From positions 1-5,165 of the forward strand of contig JAHRAW010000060.1 in assembly GCA_020027415.1 (NCBI GenBank): a stretch of DNA of 5,165 nucleotides, given 5' to 3'. This DNA comes from Gammaproteobacteria bacterium (lineage in GTDB: Bacteria; Pseudomonadota; Gammaproteobacteria; Arenicellales; Poriferihabitantaceae). The notes under the pieces were generated by a model that saw nothing but the letters and a program-made list of their open reading frames with translations, was not told where the DNA came from and did not search any database. The translations under genes were made by a program, and so were the position numbers. How positions within the stretch are numbered: position 1 is the stretch's first letter; each line of letters starts with the position of its first letter. This document shows, piece by piece, positions 1 to 5,165 of the stretch.

Positions 1-111
1 GCCATCTTCGGCGCCGCCGCGAAGTCACCGCGCGACCCTCATCGCTATAACAGCGTGCTTGCCGCCATGCGCGCGCAACTGGCGAGCGTGGCGGCCGGCG
101 AGCCGAAATAA
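1..111 (+). CDS. rpe: Ribulose-phosphate 3-epimerase, C-terminal end (partial)
   Basis: The reading frame is open from the first base to a TAA at 109-111 and gives 36 residues beginning AIFGAAAK and ending in AGEPK. Ribulose-phosphate 3-epimerases, which interconvert ribulose 5-phosphate and xylulose 5-phosphate in the cytosolic pentose phosphate pathway, end with a phosphate-binding GSAIF motif. A tyrosine, a hydrophobic pair and an MR-x-x-L helix follow it. This fragment shows AIF, then RYNSVLAAMRAQL, which fits that ending. The stretch between AIF and the tyrosine is about eight residues longer than in the E. coli enzyme as I recall it. Context supports the call, because rpe lies upstream of trpE (with gph between) in Pseudomonas-like genomes. 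Only the tail is visible, so the catalytic residues cannot be checked and the call remains probable rather than certain. Confidence 0.68.
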   Translation, partial: AIFGAAAKSPRDPHRYNSVLAAMRAQLASVAAGEPK

Positions 112-241
112 TTAATCGGCTGGACGCGCCATGCGACCGCCACCGCATGCAACTGGCAACGGACACGCCACCAACAACAACGGAAATCAACCAGCAACGC
201 CGCCGCCCGTGTGCTATTTGTAATGCTCCGTACTGCCCGCC
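112..241 (+). other. Non-coding C-rich leader between rpe and trpE
   Basis: These 130 bases separate the upstream stop from the trpE ATG. From 131 to 210 the top strand is C-rich and G-poor (33 C against 17 G by hand count), with CA and CCA runs around 166-200. No TTGACA/TATAAT-like promoter pair with proper spacing is visible. There is no hairpin followed by a T run that would make a classical attenuator, and no Trp-codon leader peptide. A 30-codon open frame (131-223, ATG to TAA) lies in the same frame as trpE and stops 18 bases before it, but it lacks a Shine-Dalgarno sequence. trpE itself also lacks one here. The region could be plain spacer, or a Rho-loading or other leader; nothing proves either. 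Confidence 0.5.
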
Positions 242-1858
242 ATGCTCAGCCAAGCCCAATTTAATCAATACGCCGACCGCGGCTACAATTGCATTCCGCT
301 GGTGCGCGAAGTGCTTGCCGACCTTGAAACCCCGCTCAGCGCCTACTTAAAACTCGCCGACAAGCCGTATAGTTATTTATTGGAGTCGGTGCATGGCGGG
401 GAAAAGTGGGGGCGTTATTCCATCATCGGGTTGCCGTGCCGCAGTCGCATTGAAGTGCGCGGCAACCGCCTGCGGCGCATTGACATGGATCATGCACATG
501 CCGAGCGCCCGCATGACAAAGTTGTGCATACGCAGCAATGCGACAACCCGTTGGACGAAATTCGCCGCTTGCAACAGCAGCATCGCGTGCCAGAAATTCC
601 CGGCATGCCGCGCTTCAGCGGCGGGCTGGTCGGGTTTTTCGGCTACGACACGGTGCGTTGCATTGAGCCGCATTTGGGCGCCAACGCAACGCCCGACCCT
701 ATCAACGCGCCGGATATTATGTTGATGATATCCGATGAAGTGGTGGTGTTTGACAACCTGTCCAACCGCTTGTATGCCATCGTGCATGCCGACCCCCGAC
801 AGCCCGAGGCGTGGGCGCGGGGCAAGCAACGCTTGCAAGAATTGCTTGACACCTTGGCGCGCGCGTCAAGTCCAAACCCAAATCCGCAACCTCCGCCCGC
901 GCCCGGCTCAGGCGGCGCGCCGAACGCACTTGACGACGAAGCCGCATTCCACTCCTCTTTCCCGCGCGCCGAATTTGAAGCGGCGGTGGAAAAATGCCGC
1001 GACTACATTTACCACGGAGAGGTATATCAGGTGGCCATTTCCCAACGCCTGTCGTTGCCGTTTGCCGCCGCCCCGTTGGATTTATATCGCGCCTTGCGCA
1101 CCTTGAACCCGTCGCCGTATATGTATTACCTCAATCTCGGCGACTTCCACATCGCCGGCGCCTCTCCGGAAATCATGGTGCGGCTGGAAGATGGCGAGGT
1201 GACGGTGCGCCCGATTGCCGGCACGCGCCGCCGCGGTGAAAACGCCGAACAAGATGAAGCGCTGGCGGCTGAGTTGTTATCCGACCCTAAGGAACTTGCC
1301 GAACATTTGATGCTGATTGATCTGGGGCGCAACGATGTCGGGCGGGTCGCCCGCATCGGCACGGTGACGGTTACTGACAAGATGACGATTGAGAAATATT
1401 CGCATGTGATGCATATCGTATCCAATGTTAGCGGGCAACTGGAGCGGCAGCTGGACGCCTTTGATGTGCTGAAAGCGGCGTTTCCGGCGGGCACCTTATG
1501 TGGCGCGCCGAAGGTTCGGGCGCTGGAAATCATTGAGCAACTGGAGCCGGACAAGCGTGGTATTTACTCCGGCGCCATCGGCTATATCGGCTGGAACGGC
1601 AATCTGGATACCGCCATCGCCATCCGCACCGCGTTGATTAAAGATCGCACGGTGCATATCCAAGTCGGCGCCGGCATCGTCGCCGATTCGGTGCCGAGCA
1701 ACGAATGGGCGGAGACCATGAACAAAGGGCGCGCCGTTTTCCGCGCGGTGGCGATGGCGCAAGCCGGCTTGCATAAGCCGCTGGATTCCGCTCACGACCT
1801 AACTCAAACCCACGAGCAAAATCAGGGCAACGGCGAACCTGCGCCACCGGAGAACTGA
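242..1858 (+). CDS. trpE: Anthranilate synthase component I (TrpE)
   Basis: This is the large subunit of anthranilate synthase. It converts chorismate and ammonia (supplied by TrpG) into anthranilate and pyruvate, the first committed step of tryptophan synthesis, in the cytosol. The 538 residues contain the N-terminal anthranilate synthase domain (about 25-165), with the LLES tryptophan feedback motif at 46-49. The chorismate-binding domain (about 242-500) shows GEVYQVAISQR 259-269, NPSPYMYY from 289, SPE 308-310, RPIAGTRRRG 323-332, DPKELAEHLMLIDLGRND 348-365, the YSH...H segment 386-391, GTLCGAPK 417-424 and GAGIVADS 476-483. Together with the adjacent trpG, LLES argues for TrpE over PabB. 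The protein is about 45 residues longer than the Pseudomonas enzyme as recalled, owing to a Pro-rich linker (209-228) and a hydrophilic tail (about 509-538). The ATG at 242 matches family N-termini, and a TAA at 221-223 blocks any longer ATG start. No Shine-Dalgarno sequence is visible. Confidence 0.97.
   Translation: MLSQAQFNQYADRGYNCIPLVREVLADLETPLSAYLKLADKPYSYLLESVHGGEKWGRYSIIGLPCRSRIEVRGNRLRRIDMDHAHAERPHDKVVHTQQCDNPLDEIRRLQQQHRVPEIPGMPRFSGGLVGFFGYDTVRCIEPHLGANATPDPINAPDIMLMISDEVVVFDNLSNRLYAIVHADPRQPEAWARGKQRLQELLDTLARASSPNPNPQPPPAPGSGGAPNALDDEAAFHSSFPRAEFEAAVEKCRDYIYHGEVYQVAISQRLSLPFAAAPLDLYRALRTLNPSPYMYYLNLGDFHIAGASPEIMVRLEDGEVTVRPIAGTRRRGENAEQDEALAAELLSDPKELAEHLMLIDLGRNDVGRVARIGTVTVTDKMTIEKYSHVMHIVSNVSGQLERQLDAFDVLKAAFPAGTLCGAPKVRALEIIEQLEPDKRGIYSGAIGYIGWNGNLDTAIAIRTALIKDRTVHIQVGAGIVADSVPSNEWAETMNKGRAVFRAVAMAQAGLHKPLDSAHDLTQTHEQNQGNGEPAPPEN
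1849..1852 (+). promoter_or_regulatory. Ribosome binding site of trpG
   Basis: GGAG lies nine bases before the GTG at 1862 and inside the last codons of trpE. It decides in favour of the GTG as the trpG start. Its position implies that ribosomes finishing trpE can begin trpG directly, a coupling that suits two subunits of one complex. Confidence 0.7.
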
Positions 1859-1861
1859 CCG

Positions 1862-2446
1862 GTGCTAATTATCATTGATAACTACGATTCCTTCACTTAC
1901 AACTTGGTGCAGTATTTTGGCGAGTTGGCGCAGCCGGTGGAGGTGGTTCGCAACGACCAGAAGAGCGTCGCCGAGCTGGAACGGCTGGCGCCGACTCACT
2001 TGGTAATCTCGCCTGGACCATGCGCCCCCGACCAAGCCGGGGTGTCGGTGGCGGCGGTGCGGCACTTCGCCGGCAAAATTCCGCTGTTCGGCGTTTGCCT
2101 TGGGCATCAATGCATCGGGCAGGCGTTCGGCGGGCGGATTATCCACGCGCAACAACTGATGCACGGCAAGGTGTCGTCGGTGCATCACAACGCCGCCGGG
2201 GTGTTGCGGGGGCTGCCGTCGCCGTTTCAGGCGACGCGCTATCATTCGCTGGCGGTGGAGCAAGCCTCGTTGCCGCCGTGCTTGGAAATTACCGCGCACA
2301 CCGAAGACCATGAAATCATGGCGCTTCGGCATCGCGAACTGGCGGTGGAGGGCGTGCAGTTTCACCCTGAATCCATCCTCACCGAGCATGGTCACGCCAT
2401 GTTGAAAAATTTTCTGGAAACTGAATTAAAGAGGCGGTCGCCTTGA
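1862..2446 (+). CDS. trpG: Anthranilate synthase component II, glutamine amidotransferase (TrpG)
   Basis: This class I glutamine amidotransferase subunit hydrolyses glutamine and passes ammonia to TrpE. The 194 residues are the normal length for a stand-alone TrpG/PabA. The sequence opens with the family signature IIIDNYDSFTYNL (3-15). It then has the oxyanion-side motif SPGPCAPDQAG (50-60), the nucleophile Cys79 in GVCLGHQ, RYHSL (126-130), and the catalytic His168 and Glu170 in FHPES. All three members of the Cys-His-Glu triad are present. It starts with GTG only three bases after the trpE stop, with GGAG upstream, so it is almost surely translated with trpE. Many bacteria use one such subunit for both tryptophan and folate (with PabB). 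No pabB is in view, so a dual role is possible but not shown. Position next to trpE makes trpG the better name than pabA. Confidence 0.97.
   Translation: MLIIIDNYDSFTYNLVQYFGELAQPVEVVRNDQKSVAELERLAPTHLVISPGPCAPDQAGVSVAAVRHFAGKIPLFGVCLGHQCIGQAFGGRIIHAQQLMHGKVSSVHHNAAGVLRGLPSPFQATRYHSLAVEQASLPPCLEITAHTEDHEIMALRHRELAVEGVQFHPESILTEHGHAMLKNFLETELKRRSP
2428..2434 (+). promoter_or_regulatory. Ribosome binding site of trpC
   Basis: AAAGAGG lies eight bases before the TTG at 2443, within the last codons of trpG. It is the strongest Shine-Dalgarno-like stretch in the trp genes of this window and supports the rare TTG start, which overlaps the trpG stop codon as TTGA. Confidence 0.7.
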
Positions 2447-3237
2447 CTTCCAACCGGTTGGGCGAAATTTTAGCGCGCAAAGCCGAGCATGTCGCACAAT
2501 GCGCGGCTTCCCTGCCGTTGGCGGAGTTGCGCGCGCGCCTTGACGGCATGCCGCCGCCGCGGGGGTTTATCAACGCGCTGGAAAAAGATATTGCGCGCGG
2601 GCGCGCGGGCGTGATTGCCGAATTGAAAAAAGCCTCGCCGAGCGCCGGGCTGTTGCGCGCGGATTTCCGCCCCGCCGAGATTGCGCGCGACTTTGCCGAA
2701 CACGGCGCAACTTGTCTGTCGGTGCTTACCGACGCCCCCTATTTCCAAGGGCGCGACCGGGATATTGAGGAAGTTCGCGCCGCCTGCCGCTTGCCGGTGC
2801 TACGCAAGGATTTTATCATTGACCGGTATCAAATTTTTGAGGCGCGCTGGCTTGGCGCCGATGCGGTGTTGCTGATCGCCGCGGCGTTGGATGACCCGAC
2901 CATGCTCGCGTTCGCGGAACTGGCGCATACGCTGCGCTTGGATGTGCTGCTGGAGGTGCATGATGCGCAGGAACTGGCGCGCGCGCTGGCGCTGCCATGT
3001 CGGCTGATTGGAATCAATAATCGCAACTTGCGCACTTTTGAAACCAATCTGCAAACCACTTTGGCGTTGCGCGCTTCGCTCCCGGAAAATCGCCTCGCGG
3101 TAACCGAAAGCGGCGTGCGGCGGCGCGAGGATGTGTTGTTGATGCAGCAACATCAAGTGCATGCTTTCTTGGTGGGCGAAACATTGATGCGCGCGCCGCA
3201 ACCGGGTGCCGAACTGAAAACGTTGTTTGCGTTGTAA
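2443..3237 (+). CDS. trpC: Indole-3-glycerol-phosphate synthase (TrpC)
   Basis: This enzyme catalyses ring closure and decarboxylation of carboxyphenylaminodeoxyribulose phosphate (CdRP) to indole-3-glycerol phosphate. The 264 residues form a single (beta/alpha)8 barrel without a fused TrpF domain. Motifs in order are IAELKKASPSAG (from Ile58, with Glu60, Lys62 and Ser65), LRKDFIID with the catalytic acid Lys122, LLEVHD with Glu171, IGINNRNL with Asn192 and Arg194, TESG with Glu222 and Ser223, and the final phosphate-binding FLVGETLM. These match the active-site set known from the Sulfolobus enzyme (Glu51, Lys53, Lys110, Glu159, Asn180, Arg182, Glu210, Ser211). The start is TTG, chosen because AAAGAGG sits eight bases upstream. 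The first in-frame ATG (residue 36) would also remove part of the conserved N-terminal helices. The gene overlaps trpG by four bases, so trpD is absent from its usual place. Confidence 0.97.
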   Translation: MTSNRLGEILARKAEHVAQCAASLPLAELRARLDGMPPPRGFINALEKDIARGRAGVIAELKKASPSAGLLRADFRPAEIARDFAEHGATCLSVLTDAPYFQGRDRDIEEVRAACRLPVLRKDFIIDRYQIFEARWLGADAVLLIAAALDDPTMLAFAELAHTLRLDVLLEVHDAQELARALALPCRLIGINNRNLRTFETNLQTTLALRASLPENRLAVTESGVRRREDVLLMQQHQVHAFLVGETLMRAPQPGAELKTLFAL

Positions 3238-3249
3238 CGCGGGCTGAAG

Positions 3250-3684
3250 ATGCAAGTCAAACTAAAACATTTTGGCGGCATGAATTTTGAGGCGGTCGCC
3301 GACAGCGGTCACCGCGTGACCATATCCGCGGCCGCGGAAGCAGGCGGCGGCGACACCGGACCCCGCCCGATGGAGATGGTGTTAATGGGGCTCGGCGCAT
3401 GCAGCGGCATTGATGTGTTGGGGATTTTGAAAAAGGCGCGGCAACCCGTAACCGGGTGTGAAATCCTGCTTGACGCGGCGCGCGCCGAGTCCATCCCCAA
3501 GGTATTCAGCCGCATCCATGTTCACTACATTGTCAGCGGCGCAAACCTTGACCGCAACAAAGTGGCGCGCGCAATCTCGTTGTCTATGCAAAAATATTGT
3601 TCGGTAACGCGTATGTTAGAGAAATCCGCCGCCATCACCCACGGCTTTGAGATCGCCGCCGCGCCCGCCGAATCTCAAGCCTAA
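3250..3684 (+). CDS. OsmC family protein
   Basis: The 144 residues have the usual OsmC/Ohr fold layout: an N-terminal beta region (about 1-30), the GGGDTGPRPMEMVLMGLGACSGIDVLGIL helix start with Cys51, a middle beta section (about 67-95), and a second helix with Cys117 in KYCSVTRML. Cys51 and Cys117 correspond to the two redox-active cysteines that family members use to reduce peroxides, especially organic hydroperoxides. The exact substrate cannot be told. The short length and the GLGACSGIDVLGILKKARQ pattern suggest the general OsmC (YhfA-like) branch rather than Ohr. The gene begins 12 bases after trpC, with only a weak GGGCTGAAG stretch in front. An OsmC-type gene close downstream of trpGDC (after the crp homologue vfr) is also, to my recollection, found in Pseudomonas. 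The link therefore looks conserved, although no metabolic tie to tryptophan is known. Confidence 0.9.
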   Translation: MQVKLKHFGGMNFEAVADSGHRVTISAAAEAGGGDTGPRPMEMVLMGLGACSGIDVLGILKKARQPVTGCEILLDAARAESIPKVFSRIHVHYIVSGANLDRNKVARAISLSMQKYCSVTRMLEKSAAITHGFEIAAAPAESQA

Positions 3685-3722
3685 CCTCGCCCTCCCGACC
3701 CCAAAACCTGCGTCCGATCACT
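3685..3722 (+). other. C-rich, G-poor spacer between osmC and the PerM-type gene
   Basis: Of these 38 bases, 20 are C and 5 are G by hand count. There is no Shine-Dalgarno sequence before the next ATG, no hairpin and no T run. The composition is of the type favoured by Rho loading, but the stretch is short. A plain spacer is the default reading. Confidence 0.4.
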
Positions 3723-4778
3723 ATGGAACGAATCGCCAACTGGTTCAAGCGGCAAATCGCCAACCCTCAGGTGGTCTACCTTGCGGTGCTGCTGCTACTT
3801 TGTTTCCTGATCATCACCTATGCCGGGCAGATGTTGGCGCCGGTGTTGGCGGGGCTGGTAATCGCCTACCTGCTTGACGGACTGACCGGCAAACTGACCG
3901 GCGCGAAACTGCCGCGCCCGCTTGCCGTGTGGCTGGTGTTCTGCGCTTTTATGTTGGTGGTGTTGCTGGTGGTGTTTGTGTTGCTGCCAATTTTGTATAA
4001 CCAATTCAGCGAGATGGTGCGACAAATCCCGGCGATCCTCGCCAGCGGGCAGGCGGCGTTGATGACTTTGCCGGAAAAATATCCGGAGTTATTTTCGGTT
4101 GAACAAACGCATGAAATCATTGACGGCATGCGCGCGCAGTTGACCGCGTTCGGGCAGACCTTGTTAGCATCTTCATTAGCCAGCGCCGCCGGCATCATTA
4201 CCGTGTTAATTTATCTAATCTTGCTGCCGATTTTGATTTTCTTTTTTCTGCGCGACAAAGAACGGATTATTGCTTGGTTTATCGGCTTTGTGCCGCAAGA
4301 TAGCGAATTGGCAACGCGCGTGTGGGGCGATGTGGATTTACAGATTGGCAACTATATTCGCGGCAAAGTGTGGGAAATCTTGATTGTGTGGTCGGCTTCT
4401 TTTGCGTGCTTCGCCTATTTTGATTTGCAGTTTTCCATGCTGTTGGCGGCGGTGGTGGGAATCTCGGTGTTAATACCTTATGTGGGCGCCGCGGTGGTGA
4501 CCATTCCGGTGACCTTAATCGCATGGTTTCAATGGGGTTGGAGCGGTGATTTTATTTATGTGATGACCGCCTACTTGATTATCCAAACCCTGGACGGCAA
4601 TTTATTGGTGCCGCTGCTGTTTGCCGAAGTGGTCAACCTCCATCCGGTGGCGATTATCGTGGCGATATTGTTGTGCGGCGGGCTGTGGGGGGTGTGGGGC
4701 GTGTTCTTCGCCATCCCCCTCGCCACCTTGGCGCAAGCCATTATCGTTACCTGGCCCAAGTCATCGACAAGCCATTAA
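3723..4778 (+). CDS. PerM/AI-2E family inner-membrane transporter
   Basis: This 351-residue integral membrane protein belongs to the AI-2E transporter family (PF01594; PerM, YdiK, TqsA). Hydrophobic segments lie at about 17-36, 38-54, 67-91 and 155-178, then near 219-236, 240-270, 280-290 and 308-343. This gives the eight segments expected for the family. A long polar loop (about 93-150) lies between the third and fourth, as is typical. Family signatures visible are NYIRGKVWE with Arg213-Glu218, ISVLIPYVGA around Pro252, and LDGNLLVPLLFAEVVNLHPVAI from Leu290. The C-terminal GGLWGVWGVFFAIPLA also fits PerM. The family name reflects proposed autoinducer-2 export; other members act in Na+/H+ exchange or have no known substrate, so the substrate here is unknown. 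The N-terminal NWFKRQIANPQVVYLA matches family starts, which supports the ATG despite the lack of a Shine-Dalgarno sequence. Confidence 0.92.
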   Translation: MERIANWFKRQIANPQVVYLAVLLLLCFLIITYAGQMLAPVLAGLVIAYLLDGLTGKLTGAKLPRPLAVWLVFCAFMLVVLLVVFVLLPILYNQFSEMVRQIPAILASGQAALMTLPEKYPELFSVEQTHEIIDGMRAQLTAFGQTLLASSLASAAGIITVLIYLILLPILIFFFLRDKERIIAWFIGFVPQDSELATRVWGDVDLQIGNYIRGKVWEILIVWSASFACFAYFDLQFSMLLAAVVGISVLIPYVGAAVVTIPVTLIAWFQWGWSGDFIYVMTAYLIIQTLDGNLLVPLLFAEVVNLHPVAIIVAILLCGGLWGVWGVFFAIPLATLAQAIIVTWPKSSTSH

Positions 4779-4793
4779 TTTTCCACGCCGGGC

Positions 4794-4797
4794 GGAG
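4794..4797 (+). promoter_or_regulatory. Probable ribosome binding site of the DUF2007-type gene
   Basis: GGAG lies 11 bases before the ATG at 4809, somewhat further than ideal but the only Shine-Dalgarno-like stretch in the 30-base gap after the permease gene. Confidence 0.45.
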
Positions 4798-4808
4798 CGG
4801 GCAAACCG

Positions 4809-5108
4809 ATGAAGCGCGTCTACACCGCGGAATCCATCATTGACGGGCAATTGGTGCTGGATTTGCTGACCCAAGCCGGGGTGCCGTGTCTGTTGTTTAA
4901 TCAAAACGCGGTCGGCGGTTTTGGTGATTTGCCGGTCACCTACCCGGAAGTGTGGGTGAAGCGCGACCGGGATATGGAAAAAGCGCGGCGCGCGGTGCAA
5001 GATTTCGAAAACAGCCCGCTGCCGGCGAACGACCAACCATGCCAAACTTGCCACGAACTCAACCCTTCCACTTTTGCCATCTGCTGGCAGTGCAACACCC
5101 CGCTTTAA
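4809..5108 (+). CDS. DUF2007-type small protein with C-terminal zinc ribbon
   Basis: The 99-residue protein has two parts. Residues about 1-67 (MKRVYTAESIIDGQLVLDLL, a central QNAVGGFGDLP, then PEVWVKRDRDMEKARRAVQDFE) match the DUF2007 'putative signal-transducing protein' fold. This is an ACT-like alpha/beta domain in which a helix after strand one is followed by a glycine-rich loop and a final helix. Residues 78-95 form a CxxC-x10-CxxC motif (Cys78, Cys81, Cys92, Cys95) that should bind one zinc ion as a ribbon. The C-terminus NTPL is like the CG/CNxxL ending of small zinc ribbons. No signal peptide or membrane segment is seen, so it should be cytosolic. It follows the PerM-type gene by 30 bases, so co-transcription is likely. 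The biochemical role of the family is not established and no function is claimed here. Confidence 0.85.
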   Translation: MKRVYTAESIIDGQLVLDLLTQAGVPCLLFNQNAVGGFGDLPVTYPEVWVKRDRDMEKARRAVQDFENSPLPANDQPCQTCHELNPSTFAICWQCNTPL

Positions 5109-5145
5109 TGCGGTGCATAGGATGTCCGAACAGTAATTTCATACT

Positions 5146-5164
5146 ACCCGCCTCGGTCGCGGGT
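5146..5164 (+). terminator. Possible Rho-independent terminator, cut by the window edge
   Basis: ACCCGC (5146-5151) pairs with GCGGGT (5159-5164) around a seven-base loop, giving a six-pair GC-rich stem 37 bases after the last stop codon. Two T residues are visible at the very edge, so whether a T tract follows cannot be seen. Its position after the last of seven co-directional genes fits an operon end. No gene is visible in 5109-5165. Confidence 0.5.
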
Positions 5165-5165
5165 T

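Noticed and set aside
131..223. A 30-codon open frame upstream of trpE that could be a trp leader peptide.
   Set aside because: It contains no Trp codon and no run of regulatory codons. It has no Shine-Dalgarno sequence and no attenuator hairpin after it. It is kept only as part of the leader discussion.
211..226. CTATTTGTAATG as a possible -10 promoter element for trpE.
   Set aside because: No acceptable -35 element lies 16-18 bases upstream, and the match is weak.
147..350. A 67-residue frame running into trpE, with a CxxC-x4-CxxC pattern that resembles a zinc finger.
   Set aside because: It overlaps the conserved start of trpE in another frame, has no ribosome binding site, and its cysteines arise from out-of-frame reading of GC-rich DNA.
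377..838. Long antisense frames inside trpE (also at 1126-1554 and 1496-1795), trpG (1865-2395) and trpC (2800-3255).
   Set aside because: They are full opposites of strongly conserved genes. Their compositions are typical of shadow frames in GC-rich coding DNA, and no start signals or recognisable domains are seen.
2431..2442. GAGGCGGTCGCC occurs at 2431-2442 and again near 3289-3300, suggesting a repeat.
   Set aside because: The first copy lies at the end of trpG and the second within the osmC coding sequence. Only a dozen GC-rich bases match, and there is no third copy or repeat structure, so chance is the simplest explanation.
2580..2625. Runs of GCGCGC around 2590-2620 and elsewhere, as possible repeats or Z-DNA.
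   Set aside because: They fall inside codons for Ala and Arg in a GC-rich gene and are spread across the whole window, so they reflect codon use.

Overview
The window carries seven same-strand protein-coding genes, the first cut by the left edge, that look like a housekeeping region of a moderately GC-rich gammaproteobacterium. The TrpE sequence (GGEKWGRYSIIGLPCR-type N-terminus), the order rpe-trpE-trpG-trpC-osmC, and the PerM-type permease all resemble the Pseudomonas-like gammaproteobacterial arrangement. This assignment comes from remembered family sequences and gene order, not from a search.

Layout: 1-111 is the C-terminal end of a protein that best fits ribulose-phosphate 3-epimerase. 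112-241 is a non-coding, C-rich leader in front of trpE. 242-1858 is trpE (anthranilate synthase component I). 1862-2446 is trpG (glutamine amidotransferase component II), starting with GTG. 2443-3237 is trpC (indole-3-glycerol-phosphate synthase), starting with TTG and overlapping trpG by four bases. 3250-3684 encodes an OsmC-family protein. 3723-4778 encodes an eight-segment PerM/AI-2E-family membrane protein. 4809-5108 encodes a small DUF2007-type protein with a C-terminal zinc ribbon. A GC-rich hairpin at the right edge may be the terminator of the whole run. No RNA genes, CRISPR arrays, insertion sequences or phage genes were seen.

How the genes work together: TrpE and TrpG form anthranilate synthase (chorismate + glutamine to anthranilate), and TrpC makes indole-3-glycerol phosphate two steps further on. 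The enzyme for the step directly after anthranilate, TrpD (anthranilate phosphoribosyltransferase), is not between trpG and trpC, where the common trpGDC cluster would have it. The trpG-trpC junction leaves no room for it or for a remnant. trpF, trpB and trpA are also not in the window. The three downstream genes have no known metabolic tie to tryptophan and probably ride on the same transcript or on the conserved neighbourhood.

I found no novel defence, mobile or regulatory system. The points most worth a second look are the missing trpD, the unusual leader of trpE, and the compacted gene order (no gph after rpe, no crp/vfr between trpC and osmC).
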